DNA from: SKLM01 sp964514285
GTDB lineage: Bacteria > Chloroflexota > Anaerolineae > B4-G1
Assembly: GCA_964514285.1 (NCBI GenBank)
Contig: CAZEQC010000004.1
Location: 49,595-113,594, forward strand
Length of the DNA stretch: 64,000 nucleotides
Reading direction: 5' to 3'
The translations under genes were made by a program, and so were the position numbers. The notes under the pieces were generated by a model. It made no database searches, was not told where the DNA came from, and was given only the letters and a program-made list of their open reading frames with translations. Shown in pieces: positions 32,514 to 41,806 of this stretch; positions within the stretch are counted from its first letter, which is position 1; each line of letters opens with the position of its first letter.

Positions 32514-34370
32514 TCAGAGATGATCTTTGATCGCCTCGGCGACAGAACGAGGCATCCGAGGGACAGCGTCGAGCTCATCCAGGCTCGCCGCCCTTATGGC
32601 CTCCAAGGAACCAAATGTCTTGAGAAGTGCTTTCCGCCGTGCAGGACCCACCCCAGGGATGGTCTCCAGTTGAGAAGCCAGCCCAGCCCTGCGACGTCGT
32701 CCCCGATGGTGTCTGATAGCAAAGCGATGCGCCTCGTCCCGCACACGCTGCACCAAGAAGAGCCCCTGAGAGCGGCGCGGCAACAAGACCGGTTCTGAAC
32801 GGCCCGGTAGATAGATCTCCTCACGCTGCTTGGCCAGGGCCGCTACCGGTACGGTGTCCAGAAGATCCAGCGACGTCAGCACCTCCATCGCCACCGCCAA
32901 CTGTCCCTTCCCTCCATCCACCAGAAGCAGATCTGGGAGTTTCGCCCAGCCTTTGATGTCCCGCGTGCCCAGCATCTCCTCCGACCGTGCGATCTCCCAG
33001 CGGTGGAAGCGGCGCTCCAGCACCTCGCGCATACTGGCGTAGTCGTCCTGCCCCTCTACATCACGGATCTTGAAGCGCCGATAGTGGGACTTGCGCGGTA
33101 CTCCTTGGACAAAAACCACCATGCTACCGGTCGTCTCACGGCCCTGCGTCGTAGAGATGTCATAGCACTCAATGCGAGATGGCGTCTTAGAAAGTCCCAA
33201 CGCCCCCTCAAGCTCCGCCAGAGCCCGTTCTTGCTTGTGGGCGTCAGCTTGCCACTGAACCTTCAGCGCGGCCAACGTCTCGGCAGCGTTCTCAGCTGCC
33301 ATTTTTACCAGTTCCCTCTTCTTCCCACGTCGAGGCACCCGCAAGACCACCTTGTCACCACGTTTCTGCCTCAGCCAGCGTTCAATAATCAGCGCCTCGT
33401 CGACCTCTTCAGGCAGTAGAACCTCTGGAGGAACGTAAGCCGCCTCCTCGTAAAACTGCTTCAGGAAGGCGGTCATCACCTGGCGGTCATCCTCTTCACG
33501 CGTCCCTTCAAGCACGAAATACTCGCGCCCTAGGAGTTTCCCGCCTCTGATGAAAAAGATCTGCACACAGGCGTCGTCCTCCTGGCGAGCGAAGGCGATG
33601 ACGTCCTGATCGGCGCCAGCGAGCGAGACCACCTTCTGCTTCCTGACAACGCTCTTCACGGAACGCAGTTGATCGCGCAGCGAAGCGGCCTGTTCGAAAT
33701 CCCAGGCATCAGCCGCAGACGCCATACGCTCCTCAAGGTCAGCGATGACCTCTTCTCCGTGGCCCTCGAGAAAACGAATCAGTCCTTGAATCATCGCCCG
33801 GTAGTCGCTCTTGGAGACCGCACCGATGCAAGGTCCCAGACAACGCTTTATCTCATAATAGAGGCACGGCCGTTCATCCTCACCGGTTACATCGCGGTTA
33901 CACGTCAGATAGGGAAAGGACCTGCGCAATAGATCAAGGGTCTCATGAACGGCGGCGGAGGACGTATACGGGCCGAAATAGCGGCTGCCATCACGTTCAA
34001 TGCGCCGCGTGATAGTCACCTTAGGATAGGACGCAGACAACCCAACCTTGATGTAAGGATATCGCTTGTCATCCTTGAAGCGTACGTTGTAGCGAGGGCG
34101 ATGCTTTTTGATCAGATTCGCCTCGAGGATCAGCGCCTCGAGCTCCGAATCGGTGACGATGAACTCCAGGTCAGCGATCTCCCCGACCAAGGCCCGGGTC
34201 TTGGGATTCTCCTGGGCCGAGGCATGGAAGTAGGAACGGGTGCGGCTGCGGAGATCGACGGTCTTGCCCACGTAGATGACGCTGTCGTCGGCGTCATGCA
34301 TCAGATAGACGCCCGGTCTATGAGGCAAAGACTCGACTTGATTCTTAATATGCTCGGCTATCTCAATCAT
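32514..34370 (-). CDS. uvrC: Excinuclease ABC subunit C
   Basis: A 618-residue UvrC. The N-terminal GIY-YIG nuclease domain has GVYLMHDADDSVIYVGKTVD, then NLIKKHRPRYNVRFKDDKRY and YFGPYTS. The cysteine cluster CNRDVTGEDERPCLYYEIKR with CLGPC follows. Next is a UVR motif that binds UvrB (ASAADAWDFEQAASLRDQLR). The C-terminal RNase H-like nuclease half shows IECYDISTTQGRETTGSMVV and LLLVDGGKGQL. Helix-hairpin-helix repeats come last. It cuts on both sides of DNA lesions with UvrB. The ATG at 34368-34370 is preceded by a GT repeat and not by a Shine-Dalgarno sequence. A good promoter lies about 50 bp upstream. Confidence 0.97.
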   Translation of the reverse strand: MIEIAEHIKNQVESLPHRPGVYLMHDADDSVIYVGKTVDLRSRTRSYFHASAQENPKTRALVGEIADLEFIVTDSELEALILEANLIKKHRPRYNVRFKDDKRYPYIKVGLSASYPKVTITRRIERDGSRYFGPYTSSAAVHETLDLLRRSFPYLTCNRDVTGEDERPCLYYEIKRCLGPCIGAVSKSDYRAMIQGLIRFLEGHGEEVIADLEERMASAADAWDFEQAASLRDQLRSVKSVVRKQKVVSLAGADQDVIAFARQEDDACVQIFFIRGGKLLGREYFVLEGTREEDDRQVMTAFLKQFYEEAAYVPPEVLLPEEVDEALIIERWLRQKRGDKVVLRVPRRGKKRELVKMAAENAAETLAALKVQWQADAHKQERALAELEGALGLSKTPSRIECYDISTTQGRETTGSMVVFVQGVPRKSHYRRFKIRDVEGQDDYASMREVLERRFHRWEIARSEEMLGTRDIKGWAKLPDLLLVDGGKGQLAVAMEVLTSLDLLDTVPVAALAKQREEIYLPGRSEPVLLPRRSQGLFLVQRVRDEAHRFAIRHHRGRRRRAGLASQLETIPGVGPARRKALLKTFGSLEAIRAASLDELDAVPRMPRSVAEAIKDHL

Positions 34371-34422
34371 CACACACACAACTAGGCAAAGGGACACAGA
34401 CAACCTGGCTCCCTGCCGATAC

Positions 34423-34451
34423 ATTGTAACGTAACGGGATGGGCAAGGCAA
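34423..34451 (-). promoter_or_regulatory. Candidate promoter for uvrC
   Basis: On the minus strand, TTGCCT (34446-34451) and TACAAT (34423-34428) are 17 bases apart. Confidence 0.55.
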
Positions 34452-34555
34452 GCAAACTTAACCCAAGGCTTCATCGACAGGACGGTGTGGACAGGATAAG
34501 CTGGGCATCGAGCCAAGTGAGGAAGCTAAGGCAGACGGAGACGGTTCAAGGAAAC

Positions 34556-35284
34556 CTATGGCCGACAACCACTGGATCCCAGAGCGCACGCCCCCACCAG
34601 GTGTACACGCATCGAGCGAGGGATAAGACGCTCCAGGAGACACGCCAGGCGAAACAACGGCTCATTGAAGGCCAAGTACGTTGGGTCACCGACGTAACGC
34701 ATCGAAACTTGCTTGAAGCCGGCATCCCTGGCCAAGCATTTGATCCGCTCGGAGCTGTTCGCCCGGTAGAAAGCTGGGAAGATATCCGGTTCGGCGCGGT
34801 CGTAAAGGCGATCAACCACGCGACCCCGCGTCCAATGGAGCGCTTGATTAAGCATGAGGAGAGGGTGACGCACGTTTGGCGTGAGAAAGATGAACTTTCC
34901 ATCGGCTCCCAGCACGCGACCGACCTCCACAAAGGCATCCAATGGGCTACTCAGATGCTCCAGCACCCACGAACAGCAGACCACATCGAACGCCCCATCG
35001 GCGTACGGAAGGGTTTTGGCTCGCCCCTGTGCCAGGCCGACGACGAGCGATGAACGGTGCTCCCGGAGCGATCGAAGATCCGGATCCAACCCGGTCGTGA
35101 GGTCGGTTTGGTCATAGAGCCGCTCCATGATGCCTCCACGACCACAGCCCAGATCGAGCACCCGGACGTTGGGGGAGAGAGTCGCGGCTACCAGATCCCG
35201 ATAGATGTGACTGCTAGGTCGCCAGTTCGAACGCATCTCAGCGTACCGCTGGCGGTATATCTCTTGCTGATCGAGTGAGAGCAT
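34556..35284 (-). CDS. Class I SAM-dependent methyltransferase
   Basis: A 242-residue Rossmann-fold methyltransferase of the UbiE/Methyltransf_11 kind. Motif I is VRVLDLGCGRGGIMERLYD, motif II is TGLDPD, then KTLPYADGAFDVVCCSWVLE. The post-motif helix is HLSSPLDAFVEVGRVLGADG with the strand KFIFLTPN. The C-terminal 100 residues resemble small-molecule or lipid/polyketide methyltransferases. The substrate is unknown. I chose the ATG at 35282-35284 (AGGA upstream). It is followed by uvrC, whose separate promoter suggests independent expression. Confidence 0.88.
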   Translation of the reverse strand: MLSLDQQEIYRQRYAEMRSNWRPSSHIYRDLVAATLSPNVRVLDLGCGRGGIMERLYDQTDLTTGLDPDLRSLREHRSSLVVGLAQGRAKTLPYADGAFDVVCCSWVLEHLSSPLDAFVEVGRVLGADGKFIFLTPNVRHPLLMLNQALHWTRGRVVDRLYDRAEPDIFPAFYRANSSERIKCLARDAGFKQVSMRYVGDPTYLAFNEPLFRLACLLERLIPRSMRVHLVGACALGSSGCRP

Positions 35285-35419
35285 CGCCGGTCCTGCACGA
35301 GACTGGAATGATGAAACTGGCTCATCCGTGCCACAACGGCCATAGTGTCTACCCACCACTATACCATCGTATCGCACCAGTGCAAAGGGGGCAGACTTGG
35401 GACTTGGGGGCATTTGAAC

Positions 35420-35447
35420 TTGACACTTATCCGCTTCGGAGTATAAT
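35420..35447 (+). promoter_or_regulatory. Strong promoter for tRNA-Asn
   Basis: TTGACA at 35420-35425, a 16-base spacer and TATAAT at 35442-35447. Both boxes are perfect. The tRNA begins 16 bases downstream of the -10 box. Confidence 0.9.
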
Positions 35448-35463
35448 ACTGCACGCGAGTTAA

Positions 35464-35535
35464 TCCTCGGTAGCTCAACGGTAGAGCGGCCGGCTGTTAA
35501 CCGGTAGGCTGCAGGTTCAAATCCTGCCCGAGGAG
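35464..35535 (+). tRNA. tRNA-Asn (GTT)
   Basis: The acceptor arm TCCTCGG pairs with CCGAGGA, and the D arm is GCTC...GAGC. The anticodon arm CCGGC-TGTTAAC-CGGTA places GTT at the anticodon. The T arm is GCAGG-TTCAAAT-CCTGC. G is the discriminator base and no CCA is encoded. A strong promoter lies upstream and a terminator directly after. Confidence 0.95.
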
Positions 35536-35548
35536 CTATGGGCTAGCC

Positions 35549-35583
35549 AGGAGGGAAGCGATGCTTCCCTCCTCTTTGTTTTT
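35549..35583 (+). terminator. Terminator after tRNA-Asn
   Basis: AGGAGGGAAGC at 35549-35559 pairs with GCTTCCCTCCT at 35563-35573, with a 3-base loop, then CTTTGTTTTT. It contains an ATG at 35561 that should not be used as a gene start. Confidence 0.9.
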
Positions 35584-35599
35584 ATGGCACACAGGTGCG

Positions 35600-36817
35600 A
35601 TGCCACACAGGAACTCACCCCCTTGCCCCAAGAAGCTAGAGCGTCTCCAAGCCTGCTGGCTCAGCCTTCGCGGCCGAGTTCAGGTCTTGATGTGCGGGGC
35701 CCGTGCTAGCGATCTTCTCCGGCTGATTTTGGGAATCTTCATCGCTTGGGCCATAAGAGCGCCGCACGTTCTAGTTGTTCCCGATCCACCACAACAGGTG
35801 ACCACGACAAACCCAATCGCTGGCGTCCATACGCGCCTCACCGACGAAGTGGAGCTCTGGAAGATCCAACGCACACTCCGGATGGTGCGTGAGATGGGCA
35901 CGCCTTGGATCGTCGAGTATTTCCCATGGCCCTACATGGAACCCCAGGAGGGCGACTACAACTGGCGCCACAGCGACGCGGTGATCAAGTATGCCGATAA
36001 TCAAGGATTGACTGTGATTGCCCGATTGGGCTGGGTGCCGAGCTGGGCGAGGCCTGGAGGAGAAGGCAGAAGCCGTCAGGGGGATGAGCAGGAAACGACA
36101 CTGACCTACCTGGATGCTGAACACTACGACGCGTTCGCCAGGTTTGTCGCTGACTTCGTGGCGCGGTACCGCGGGCGAGTCAATCATATCATCGTCTGGA
36201 ATGAGCCCAACCTCAGCTTTGAGTGGGGCTATCGACCGGTCGATCCCGAGGGATACGTAGAGCTCCTGCGCCAGGTCTACACCCGAGCGCATAGTGCCAA
36301 CCCCGACATCGTCGTGCTGGGAGGCGCCCTGGCCCCGACGCTGGAGACCGAGGACAGCGCAACAGGGATGAACGACCTGATCTACCTCGAACGGATGTAC
36401 CAGGCTGGAGTCGCTCCCTACTTCGACGGTCTGGCAGCCCACGCTTATGGCCACACCGCGCCGCCTGACGCTCGGCCAGCCTCCGACACGATCAACTTCC
36501 GGCGCGTGGAGCTGTTACGCGATATTATGAGCACCTACAATGACACCGCAAAGCCGATCTACGTCACGGAAGCAGGATGGAACGATCATCCTCGCTGGAC
36601 CGGCGCCGTGAGCCCGGCTCAGCGCATCGAGTACACGATTGGCGCCTATGAGTGGGCCCGGGCCCACTGGCCCTGGTGCAAGTGCGTGGCGATGTGGGCT
36701 TTCCGCTATCCGGCGCCGACGTACAGTTATCAGGACCATTTCACATTCGTCACCCCCGATTTCCAACGCCAGGTGATCTATCTAGAGATACAGGATTACA
36801 CCGGCAACAGAGAGTGA
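35600..36817 (+). CDS. Glycoside hydrolase of clan GH-A (GH39/GH5-like), membrane-anchored or secreted
   Basis: About 405 residues. A basic N terminus and a hydrophobic stretch (LLRLILGIFIAWAIRAP) suggest a signal anchor. The rest is a (beta/alpha)8 barrel. The acid/base Glu is in HIIVWNEPNLSFEW (about E202) and the nucleophile Glu is in PIYVTEAGWND (about E324); these two Glu residues define clan GH-A. The exact family is uncertain; GH39-like enzymes acting on exopolysaccharides fit best. The start is uncertain: the ATG at 35561 lies inside the tRNA terminator, so I use 35600, and an ATG at 35690 directly before the hydrophobic segment is also possible. It is a single gene, ended by a terminator. 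Confidence 0.8.
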   Translation: MPHRNSPPCPKKLERLQACWLSLRGRVQVLMCGARASDLLRLILGIFIAWAIRAPHVLVVPDPPQQVTTTNPIAGVHTRLTDEVELWKIQRTLRMVREMGTPWIVEYFPWPYMEPQEGDYNWRHSDAVIKYADNQGLTVIARLGWVPSWARPGGEGRSRQGDEQETTLTYLDAEHYDAFARFVADFVARYRGRVNHIIVWNEPNLSFEWGYRPVDPEGYVELLRQVYTRAHSANPDIVVLGGALAPTLETEDSATGMNDLIYLERMYQAGVAPYFDGLAAHAYGHTAPPDARPASDTINFRRVELLRDIMSTYNDTAKPIYVTEAGWNDHPRWTGAVSPAQRIEYTIGAYEWARAHWPWCKCVAMWAFRYPAPTYSYQDHFTFVTPDFQRQVIYLEIQDYTGNRE

Positions 36818-36840
36818 AGCTCAAGCCCGCGAACCCCTTC

Positions 36841-36869
36841 TTGACGGGTTCCATATTTCCCGGTACACT
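36841..36869 (+). promoter_or_regulatory. Candidate promoter for the ABC exporter genes
   Basis: TTGACG at 36841-36846, a 17-base spacer and TACACT at 36864-36869. A terminator-like hairpin lies between it and the first ABC gene, so transcription may be partly attenuated. Confidence 0.5.
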
Positions 36870-36908
36870 ATGAAGCACGATCGTTTTCGCTTTCTAACCT
36901 TTTTCTCG

Positions 36909-36943
36909 GGCCACCTCCGCTACGGAAAGGTGGCCTTCTATTA
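36909..36943 (+). terminator. Hairpin before the ABC exporter genes
   Basis: GGCCACCT at 36909-36916 pairs with AGGTGGCC at 36928-36935, with an inner CCG/CGG pairing, then TTCTATTAT. It could end the glycoside hydrolase transcript or act as a leader attenuator. Confidence 0.6.
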
Positions 36944-36956
36944 TGCCTAATCATCG

Positions 36957-38747
36957 ATGAGCATCAGTGAGTTCGAGGTCTCCCGCGCTTGGAAATCCAA
37001 CCGCAGCGGACCGGTACGCTGGATTCTGTCGCACGTGGGGCGACATAAGCTATTCGTCGTCGGTATCCTGGTCGGTGCTGCCGGCAACGCTGCATTGGCA
37101 GCCGCCATGCAGCTTTTCATAGGCCGGGCCGTCAATGCCGTCACGGCCGTGCCGGCGAACGTCCGCGGCCTGACGATAGCGTCAGCGATGGTTGCTGGAT
37201 CGCAGCTCATCCGCGGGATCTTCCTGCAGCTCATGCGCAATTGGTCCAGCGAGATGCTCGGTCAGCGGCTGGAGCGGGATATCCGAGACGAGCTCTACGC
37301 CAGCTTGATCGGCAAGAGCATGTCGTTTCACGACCTACAGCCAACTGGCGATCTCATGGCTCGGTCGACCAACGATGTGCGCCAGATCAACCTGATGTTC
37401 AACCCCGGCATCAATCTGGTCATCGGCTCGGCTAATTTCCTATTGATGCCCCTGATCGTGACTCCCTCGATCCATCCCCAGCTCCTCTTGACCCCTGTCG
37501 CCTACCTGCTGGCCTACGCCTTGGCCGTGCGCAGCTACTTGCGAAAGCTGCGACCGGCCACCAAGCAGGTCCGCCAGGAATTTGGTGAGATGAACACCAC
37601 CCTGGCCGAGGCCATCGACGGCGTCGAAACGGTGAAGGGCGCAGCACAGGAGGCATTCGAGAACGAACGATTCACCGAAGATGTGACGAATTGGCGCGAC
37701 GCCTACATCAATCAGGGAGACATAGAGGCGCGCTTCATCCCTTTGCTACTCCTCGGCCTGGTCCAAGGCGTCGGCTTCTTCCACAGCCTGCTGCTCTTCC
37801 GTGCTGGTGCCATTGGCCTGGACAGCGTCGTCTCCTTCAACGGGCTCCTGCTGCTCTTTGGCTTCCCAACCTTCGCCGCCCAGTTCGCTTACTCGCGTGT
37901 CGCGTCAGGAATCGCCAGTGCACGCCGAATCCTTGAACTCATCACCTTCAAGACAGAGCTCGACCAGAACGTGAGAGGACACGACGCGTCTATGACTGGG
38001 AGCGTCGTGTTTGAGAACGTCACGTTCTGCTACACTGCTCCCGGCGAGGCGTGTCCGGTAGAGGAAAGGAACGTTGTTCTGGAGGATGTGAGCTTCCACG
38101 TCGAGCCCGGGCAGACCGTAGCTATCGTCGGGCAGACTGGCTCAGGCAAGAGCACAGTAGCTAAGCTAATTAGTCGCATCTACGACGTTGATGAGGGTCA
38201 GGTACTGATTGACGGCATCGACGTGCGGGATTGGAATCTCGAGGCATTGAGACGGCAGATTTCAACCATCGAACAGGACATCTTTCTCTTCTCCCGCCCC
38301 ATCGCCGATAACATCGCCTTCGGCTGCCAGGACGCCGATCGAGAGGACGTGGTGGAAGCAGCAAGAGCAGCACAGGCCCACGATTTCATTAAGAGCTTCC
38401 AGGAGGGCTACGAGACGGTGATCGGCGAGCGCGGTGCGACCCTATCCGGCGGTCAGCGACAGCGATTAGCCATCGCCCGTGCATTCCTGACCGAACCAGC
38501 TATCCTCATCCTGGACGACGCCACCAGCGCTATCGACAGTGAGACGGAGGATCGCATTCAGCGTGCCATCGAACGGGCAGCCGAGGGGCGCACCACCTTC
38601 CTGATCACCCATAGGTTATCGCAGATACGTTGGGCCGATCTGATTGTCGTTATGCGCAAGGGTCGGGTAGCGTCTGTAGGCACACATCAACAACTGATGG
38701 AAGACTCCCCAGCTTATCGAATGATCTTCGCCAGATACGAGTCATAG
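36957..38747 (+). CDS. ABC exporter half-transporter, subunit 1 (degenerate catalytic site)
   Basis: The 596-residue protein has an N-terminal six-helix export domain (residues about 30-330) and a C-terminal nucleotide-binding domain. Walker A is GQTGSGKST, the Q-loop is STIEQDIFLFS, the signature is LSGGQRQR, and Walker B is AILILDDATSAIDS. The residue after Walker B is Asp instead of the catalytic Glu, so this site should hydrolyse ATP poorly. The next gene starts five bases after the stop and encodes the partner, so the two form a heterodimer in the cytoplasmic membrane. The exported compound is unknown; drugs, lipids and peptides are all possible. Confidence 0.9.
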   Translation: MSISEFEVSRAWKSNRSGPVRWILSHVGRHKLFVVGILVGAAGNAALAAAMQLFIGRAVNAVTAVPANVRGLTIASAMVAGSQLIRGIFLQLMRNWSSEMLGQRLERDIRDELYASLIGKSMSFHDLQPTGDLMARSTNDVRQINLMFNPGINLVIGSANFLLMPLIVTPSIHPQLLLTPVAYLLAYALAVRSYLRKLRPATKQVRQEFGEMNTTLAEAIDGVETVKGAAQEAFENERFTEDVTNWRDAYINQGDIEARFIPLLLLGLVQGVGFFHSLLLFRAGAIGLDSVVSFNGLLLLFGFPTFAAQFAYSRVASGIASARRILELITFKTELDQNVRGHDASMTGSVVFENVTFCYTAPGEACPVEERNVVLEDVSFHVEPGQTVAIVGQTGSGKSTVAKLISRIYDVDEGQVLIDGIDVRDWNLEALRRQISTIEQDIFLFSRPIADNIAFGCQDADREDVVEAARAAQAHDFIKSFQEGYETVIGERGATLSGGQRQRLAIARAFLTEPAILILDDATSAIDSETEDRIQRAIERAAEGRTTFLITHRLSQIRWADLIVVMRKGRVASVGTHQQLMEDSPAYRMIFARYES

Positions 38748-38751
38748 CGCT

Positions 38752-40572
38752 ATGTCCTTATTCCACGGGCTGGATAGAGAAGCCTACGATCGAGAATACA
38801 GCGACCGAGACCTTCTGCGACGCATTGTGCGCTTCTTCGCACCGCACACCAGGCGCGTCCTTATCGTCACCGCAGTGATCATCGTCATCGCGTTCATCAA
38901 CGCGGAACAGTTGTTCATCATCTCCCGCGGGCTGGACGCTCTGATCCAGGACAAAGCGTCTATGCCCCTGAGACCGGTCATCGGGCTGGGCGCTGCCGTG
39001 CTGCTGGCGGGGATTCTCAACTGGGCCGGGAACTGGATGCGCCGACGGACCACGGCTCGAATCATCGGCGACGTGGTACGAAAGCTTCGTAGCGATGCTT
39101 TCGACGCCGTGATCCAGCACGACATGTCGTTCTTCGATGAGTTCCGCTCTGGCCGCATCATCAGCCGCATCACGTCCGATACTGAGGAGTTCGCCAATGT
39201 CGTGCAGCTGGTGACTGACCTCCTCAGCCAGCTGACGCTGGTCGTCATCTTACTGGTCAGGTTATTTCAGATCTCATGGCGGCTGACACTCCTGGTTCTC
39301 GCCATGTCCCCCGTCGTTCTGCTCCTGGCCATGGGGTTCCGGCGCATCGCGCGCCGCGTCACACGAGAGGGTTTCCAAGTTCTGGCCGAGGTAAACGCCT
39401 CGATCCGGGAGGCCGTCACAGGTATTGGCGTGGCCAAGATCTTCCGTCAGGAGGGGGCGATCTATCAGGAGTTTCAGGACGTCAACGAACGCTCATTCCG
39501 CGTCAATCTACGTCGGGGATTTACCCTTTCCATGGTTTTCCCGGTGCTCAACGCGCTTTCCGGTATCGGGACGGCGATCTTAGTCTATTGGGGCGGACTG
39601 GCAACCGTCAATCAAGAAGTTTCGGTTGGTAATTGGTACCTCTTCCTTCGCAGTGTAGACCGCTTCTGGTTTCCATTGATCAACGTCGCCGCCTTCTGGA
39701 GTCAGTTCCAGGGTGGTCTCTCAGCTTCCGAGCGCATCTTCGCCCTGATCGACGCCGAACCGTCGGTCCAGCAAGTCGACCATCAGCCTGTGGGTGAGCT
39801 GGAAGGTGAGATCCAATTCGACGACGTGGACTTCCACTACACAGAGGACGAGCAGGTGCTGGCGGGGTTTGATCTCCACATCGCCCCCGAGGAAAGTGTC
39901 GCCCTGGTGGGTCACACCGGCGCGGGCAAGAGCAGCATCGCGAAACTGATCGCGCGCTTCTACGAGTTCCAGGGTGGCCAGATCCGCATCGACGACCAGG
40001 ACATCCGCACCTTCGACCTGCACGACTATCGGAAGCAACTGGGCATCGTCTCCCAGAGCCCCTTCCTCTTCTCTGGAACAGTGGCCGAGAACATCCGCTA
40101 CGCCGCGCCTGACTTGACCGATGAGGAGATGGAGACGCTGGCACGTCAAATTGGGGAAGGTGACTGGCTGGACACCTTGCCCAACAGCCTCCAAACCTAT
40201 GTCGGCGAGCGTGGAGGTCGTCTCTCCATGGGACAGCGCCAATTGGTGGCACTGATGCGCGTCCTGGCCCAGTCACCCGCTATCTTCATCCTGGACGAGG
40301 CAACAGCCAGCGTGGACCCCTTCACCGAGATGCAGATTCAGGAGACAATCGATCTCATCCTCCGGCGCAGCACCTCGATCTTGATTGCGCACCGCCTGTC
40401 GACGGTGCGAGCAGTCGACCGCATTATCGTGCTGGAAGAGGGCCGCATCATCGAGGAGGGAAATCACGAAGCACTGATGGATCAGGGCGGGCACTACGCC
40501 GAGCTGTATGACACCTACTTCCGCCATCAGTCCCTGGCTTACGTAGAAGAAGTGGGACAGCGCCGGGAGTAG
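38752..40572 (+). CDS. ABC exporter half-transporter, subunit 2 (catalytic site)
   Basis: The 606-residue protein has the same layout as subunit 1. Walker A is GHTGAGKSS, the Q-loop is GIVSQSPFLFSG, and Walker B is AIFILDEATASVDP with the catalytic Glu. The signature is LSMGQRQ, which departs from LSGGQ. In a heterodimer this weak signature faces the Asp-bearing Walker B of subunit 1, giving one degenerate and one active ATP site, as known for TM287/288-type exporters. A YaeQ-like gene follows after ten bases. The ATG overlaps no other gene, and the ribosome binding site is weak, so expression likely depends on coupling. Confidence 0.9.
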   Translation: MSLFHGLDREAYDREYSDRDLLRRIVRFFAPHTRRVLIVTAVIIVIAFINAEQLFIISRGLDALIQDKASMPLRPVIGLGAAVLLAGILNWAGNWMRRRTTARIIGDVVRKLRSDAFDAVIQHDMSFFDEFRSGRIISRITSDTEEFANVVQLVTDLLSQLTLVVILLVRLFQISWRLTLLVLAMSPVVLLLAMGFRRIARRVTREGFQVLAEVNASIREAVTGIGVAKIFRQEGAIYQEFQDVNERSFRVNLRRGFTLSMVFPVLNALSGIGTAILVYWGGLATVNQEVSVGNWYLFLRSVDRFWFPLINVAAFWSQFQGGLSASERIFALIDAEPSVQQVDHQPVGELEGEIQFDDVDFHYTEDEQVLAGFDLHIAPEESVALVGHTGAGKSSIAKLIARFYEFQGGQIRIDDQDIRTFDLHDYRKQLGIVSQSPFLFSGTVAENIRYAAPDLTDEEMETLARQIGEGDWLDTLPNSLQTYVGERGGRLSMGQRQLVALMRVLAQSPAIFILDEATASVDPFTEMQIQETIDLILRRSTSILIAHRLSTVRAVDRIIVLEEGRIIEEGNHEALMDQGGHYAELYDTYFRHQSLAYVEEVGQRRE

Positions 40573-40582
40573 ATGAAGGCGT

Positions 40583-41089
40583 ATGACACGGGATCTGTTC
40601 CTCCGCCGCAAGTGGACGCTCCGCGCCCACAGGGAGCAAGTTGTTTTCGTGAAGCGGGCAAACGAACGCCGGGAGCACGTGTTGATGAAAGCCTTTCTCT
40701 GGGCACTCTACCTCCCGGACTATCCAGACCTCCTGGTGGAGGTACCCGTCGGCGATCGGTATAAGCCCGATGTCGTCTCGCTCGATCCCCGCGGAGAGCC
40801 GCGCTTCTGGGGTGAAGCCGGTCACGTCAGCCCCAGTAAGATCCGATCTCTGGTGAGACGCTACCGCGATACGCATCTCGCCCTGGCCAAATGGGACACG
40901 GATCTCAACCCCTTCATCAAGACCGTTGAGGATGCTATCGATGCATTCGGTCGTCGAGCCCCCTTCGATCTGCTCCGTTTCCCAGCCGACAGCGCAGAGC
41001 GCTTCATCGATGAGCGGGGTGTGATCGACTTGAAGCATCAGGCTATCGACTGGGTCCGCCTAGGCGGCACGCCAAGTCAGACAAACTGA
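40583..41089 (+). CDS. YaeQ-like protein (possible PD-(D/E)XK fold)
   Basis: The 168-residue protein resembles YaeQ over its middle part: ERREHVLMKAFLWALYLPDY, a PDVVSLDPRG strand, FWGEAGHVSPSKIRSLVRRY. The Asp and Glu-x-Gly in these strands fit the PD-(D/E)XK nuclease fold assigned to YaeQ. YaeQ itself has no settled function; it was first linked to antitermination. It begins ten bases after the second ABC subunit and overlaps the end of the convergent transaldolase gene by 13 bases. The match is by eye and moderate. No membrane segment is seen. Confidence 0.6.
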   Translation: MTRDLFLRRKWTLRAHREQVVFVKRANERREHVLMKAFLWALYLPDYPDLLVEVPVGDRYKPDVVSLDPRGEPRFWGEAGHVSPSKIRSLVRRYRDTHLALAKWDTDLNPFIKTVEDAIDAFGRRAPFDLLRFPADSAERFIDERGVIDLKHQAIDWVRLGGTPSQTN

Positions 41090-41715
41090 GCGAAGTCCTC
41101 TATAGCCCGCTCTGAGAGCGGATGCTCGCCCAAGGCCTCCATAAGATCCAGTGGGATCGTCACGTGGTCAGCGCCAGCCTGGACAGCCTCTACGACCTCA
41201 GTCAGGTTGTGAAAACTAGCTCCGAGTATCTCCGTCGCCGCGCCTGTGACCTCGCGGATGGATGCCATCGCCTTCACCAACCCGATCCCGTCTCCCAGCT
41301 GGCGGGTGGCCCTGTTGACATACGGAATGACGTAGTCAGCCCCGACCGTGCATGCCAGCAACGTCTGATGCGCGCCGAAGACAGCGGTTACTGCACAGGT
41401 CAATCCCTCCGCCGATAGACGAGGCAGCATGGCCAGGTTTTCAGTAGTGCAGGGTATCTTCAGCCCAATGCGCCCAGGTCGAAGCGCTGCCATGCGGTGA
41501 GCTTCTGTTTCACGCTCATCAATGGTAGAGGCGGTGAGCTGATAGAAGACATTCCCGTCCTCTCCCAGGGCGTCGCACAGAGCTGGCAGGATGTCCTCAG
41601 CTGGCCCATCAACACGGGCCAGGAGCCTGGGGTTGGTGGTGACGCCGGCGGTGAAGCCTAGATCTACAGCGCGACGCACATCGTTGGGCGAAGCCGAATC
41701 CAGATAGAATGCCAT
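41077..41715 (-). CDS. Transaldolase / fructose-6-phosphate aldolase family protein
   Basis: A 212-residue TIM barrel of the small transaldolase type. It opens MAFYLDSASPNDVRRAVDLG and has GVTTNPRLLA, then the Schiff-base Lys in RIGLKIPCTTENLAMLPRLS. TCAVTAVFGAHQTLLACTVG and YVIPYVNRATRQLGDGI follow. It transfers or cleaves a dihydroxyacetone unit in the pentose phosphate pathway. Whether it is TalC or an Fsa-type aldolase cannot be told. I chose the ATG at 41713-41715 because AGGAGG lies seven bases before it. It is a single gene, convergent with the YaeQ-like gene. Confidence 0.88.
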   Translation of the reverse strand: MAFYLDSASPNDVRRAVDLGFTAGVTTNPRLLARVDGPAEDILPALCDALGEDGNVFYQLTASTIDERETEAHRMAALRPGRIGLKIPCTTENLAMLPRLSAEGLTCAVTAVFGAHQTLLACTVGADYVIPYVNRATRQLGDGIGLVKAMASIREVTGAATEILGASFHNLTEVVEAVQAGADHVTIPLDLMEALGEHPLSERAIEDFAQFV

Positions 41716-41806
41716 CGTGATAACCTCCTGCCGCATATCTTGGTAGCATGATACGTAGGTCCTATTCTACACGCCAAGGAAGCACAAGGAAAGCGTTGAC
41801 CGACTA

